Source: Gemella sp. zg-570
GTDB lineage: Bacteria; Bacillota; Bacilli; Staphylococcales; Gemellaceae
NCBI RefSeq assembly: GCF_018866345.1
Contig: NZ_CP076443.1
Location: 62,001 to 126,000 of the forward strand
Length of the DNA stretch: 64,000 nt
Direction: 5' to 3'
The translations under genes and the position numbers were made by a program. The notes beneath the pieces are model-generated. The model saw nothing but the letters and a program-made list of their open reading frames with translations. It was not told the origin of the DNA and did not search any database. This document shows, piece after piece, positions 63,564 through 64,000 of the stretch (positions within the stretch are counted from its first letter, which is position 1; each line of letters opens with the position of its first letter).

Positions 63564-63886
63564 AAATTTTCAAATTCAAATTTTACTACTAAACAGAAAA
63601 AATAATTTTATTATTTTTTATAATTATACTATTTTGCAAACGCAACACTCCTTATTGTACCATATATTTTTTAAATATAATACTTGTTTTTTGATTTTTT
63701 ATATGTTATAATAAGAATGCAAATAGAAGAGATCACACTATTTAAAATATTAAAATTTTATTAATAAGGGGGACGATTAAAATGAATAAAAAAGTCAAAA
63801 TTGCTAGTGCTATTTTAGCATCCAGCCTGCTTATCACACCAATCTCTGCTTTAGTTAGTAATTATGATAATGTGGCTAAGGCTGAG
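63537..63886 (+). repeat. right copy of the ~350-bp inverted repeat
   Basis: It matches the reverse complement of 31897-32248 through the hairpin, the block with TTTGCAAACGCAACACTCC, the promoter, the leader with GATCAC, and the signal-peptide codons down to GCTAAGGCTGAG. Confidence 0.88.
63684..63712 (+). promoter_or_regulatory. promoter of the right-hand secreted precursor
   Basis: TTGTTT (63684-63689), 17-bp spacer, TATAAT (63707-63712), equal to the promoter at 32072-32100. Confidence 0.78.
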
Positions 63887-64000
63887 AATAGTAAACAAAA
63901 AAAGAAAGAGGTAGTGAGTAGAAAATTTTTATCTTCAGAAGAACATAAAAAAATAGTAGCTAAATTATATGAAGATAAACTTATCGATGACAATAAAAAG
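63782..64000 (+). CDS. secreted precursor with conserved leader, cut by window edge
   Basis: The first 73 codons begin MNKKVKIASAILASSLLITP followed by ISALVSNYDNVAKAEN. This is the same signal peptide as in the genes at 31439-32002 and 32417-33147. After the leader it is lysine/glutamate-rich (SKQKKKEVVSRKF...) and unlike the others, so the mature parts vary while the leader is kept. The ATG follows AAGGGGG. The C-terminal part that would show a glycine-rich domain lies outside the window. Confidence 0.75.
   Translation, partial: MNKKVKIASAILASSLLITPISALVSNYDNVAKAENSKQKKKEVVSRKFLSSEEHKKIVAKLYEDKLIDDNKK

Larger units (their letters stand above)
63369..63781. other. intergenic region carrying the shared upstream block
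   Basis: A 16-codon frame with AGGAG at 63402 is the only coding hint to 63500. From 63536 onward the sequence is the inverted copy of 31897-32248, with the hairpin, the conserved AT-rich block and the promoter. Confidence 0.6.

Overview
The window looks like a chromosomal segment of a low-GC, Gram-positive coccus of the Bacilli. The DNA is strongly AT-rich and start sites carry AGGAGG-type ribosome binding sites. It holds a complete walRKHI locus with walJ, the order tilS-hpt-ftsH, cdaA-cdaR, ccpA next to ldh, Opp/App peptide transport and an FMN riboswitch in front of ribU. Gemella is my best guess for the genus. That is inference from gene content, because there is no rRNA or tRNA here to anchor it.

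Layout. 1-6.3 kb: a leftward sugar ABC transporter ending in nanE (sialic acid or ManNAc use, truncated by the window edge), with two twin promoters that carry the same operator, and a divergent GntR regulator. 6.4-13.4 kb: core genes (S1-domain protein, tilS, hpt, ftsH; cdaA-cdaR). 13.6-16.2 kb: an accessory patch with a DUF1659-like/DUF2922/YvrJ triad, an XRE/ImmA-like pair, a sigma region 4-like regulator and a RelB/RelE-type toxin-antitoxin pair. 16.4-20.5 kb: dps, ferrochelatase (apparently frameshifted at its 3' end), yidD and a lone peptide-binding lipoprotein. 20.5-22.2 kb: a large array of 53-bp repeats followed by a compact type I toxin-antitoxin locus of the Fst/par type with a duplicated antisense-RNA gene. 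22.4-30.7 kb: addA, a DedA protein, a DUF1904 protein, then an ABC exporter with an AraC-type regulator behind a 17-bp tandem repeat. 30.8-33.2 kb: an island of secreted precursor proteins that share a nearly identical leader, each followed by a translationally coupled tiny membrane protein. 33.6-40 kb: rpsU, purH-purD, ldh and ccpA. 40.2-50 kb: MATE pump, ABC plus two-component operon, exonuclease III, DUF4064 protein, TetR and a flavin monooxygenase. 50.4-58.4 kb: ribU with its riboswitch, the wal locus with an inserted ArsR-type regulator, and walJ. 58.7-62.5 kb: oppDFBC. 62.5-64 kb: a second piece of the leader-protein island in inverted orientation, cut by the window edge.

Two things stand out as possibly undescribed. 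(1) The leader-sharing secreted proteins at 30.9-33.1 kb and 63.8 kb look like bacteriocin-type precursors with coupled immunity-like membrane proteins. Two of them are preceded by the same roughly 250-bp promoter block, so they form a roughly 350-bp inverted repeat 31 kb apart. (2) The convergent toxin/antisense RNA locus at 21.75-22.13 kb has an antitoxin RNA that can pair across the toxin start codon, and it sits against a hairpin-rich minisatellite. Several genes (hemH, one leader gene, one small membrane gene) appear broken at homopolymer runs. These may be real phase-variable or decayed genes, or sequencing errors.
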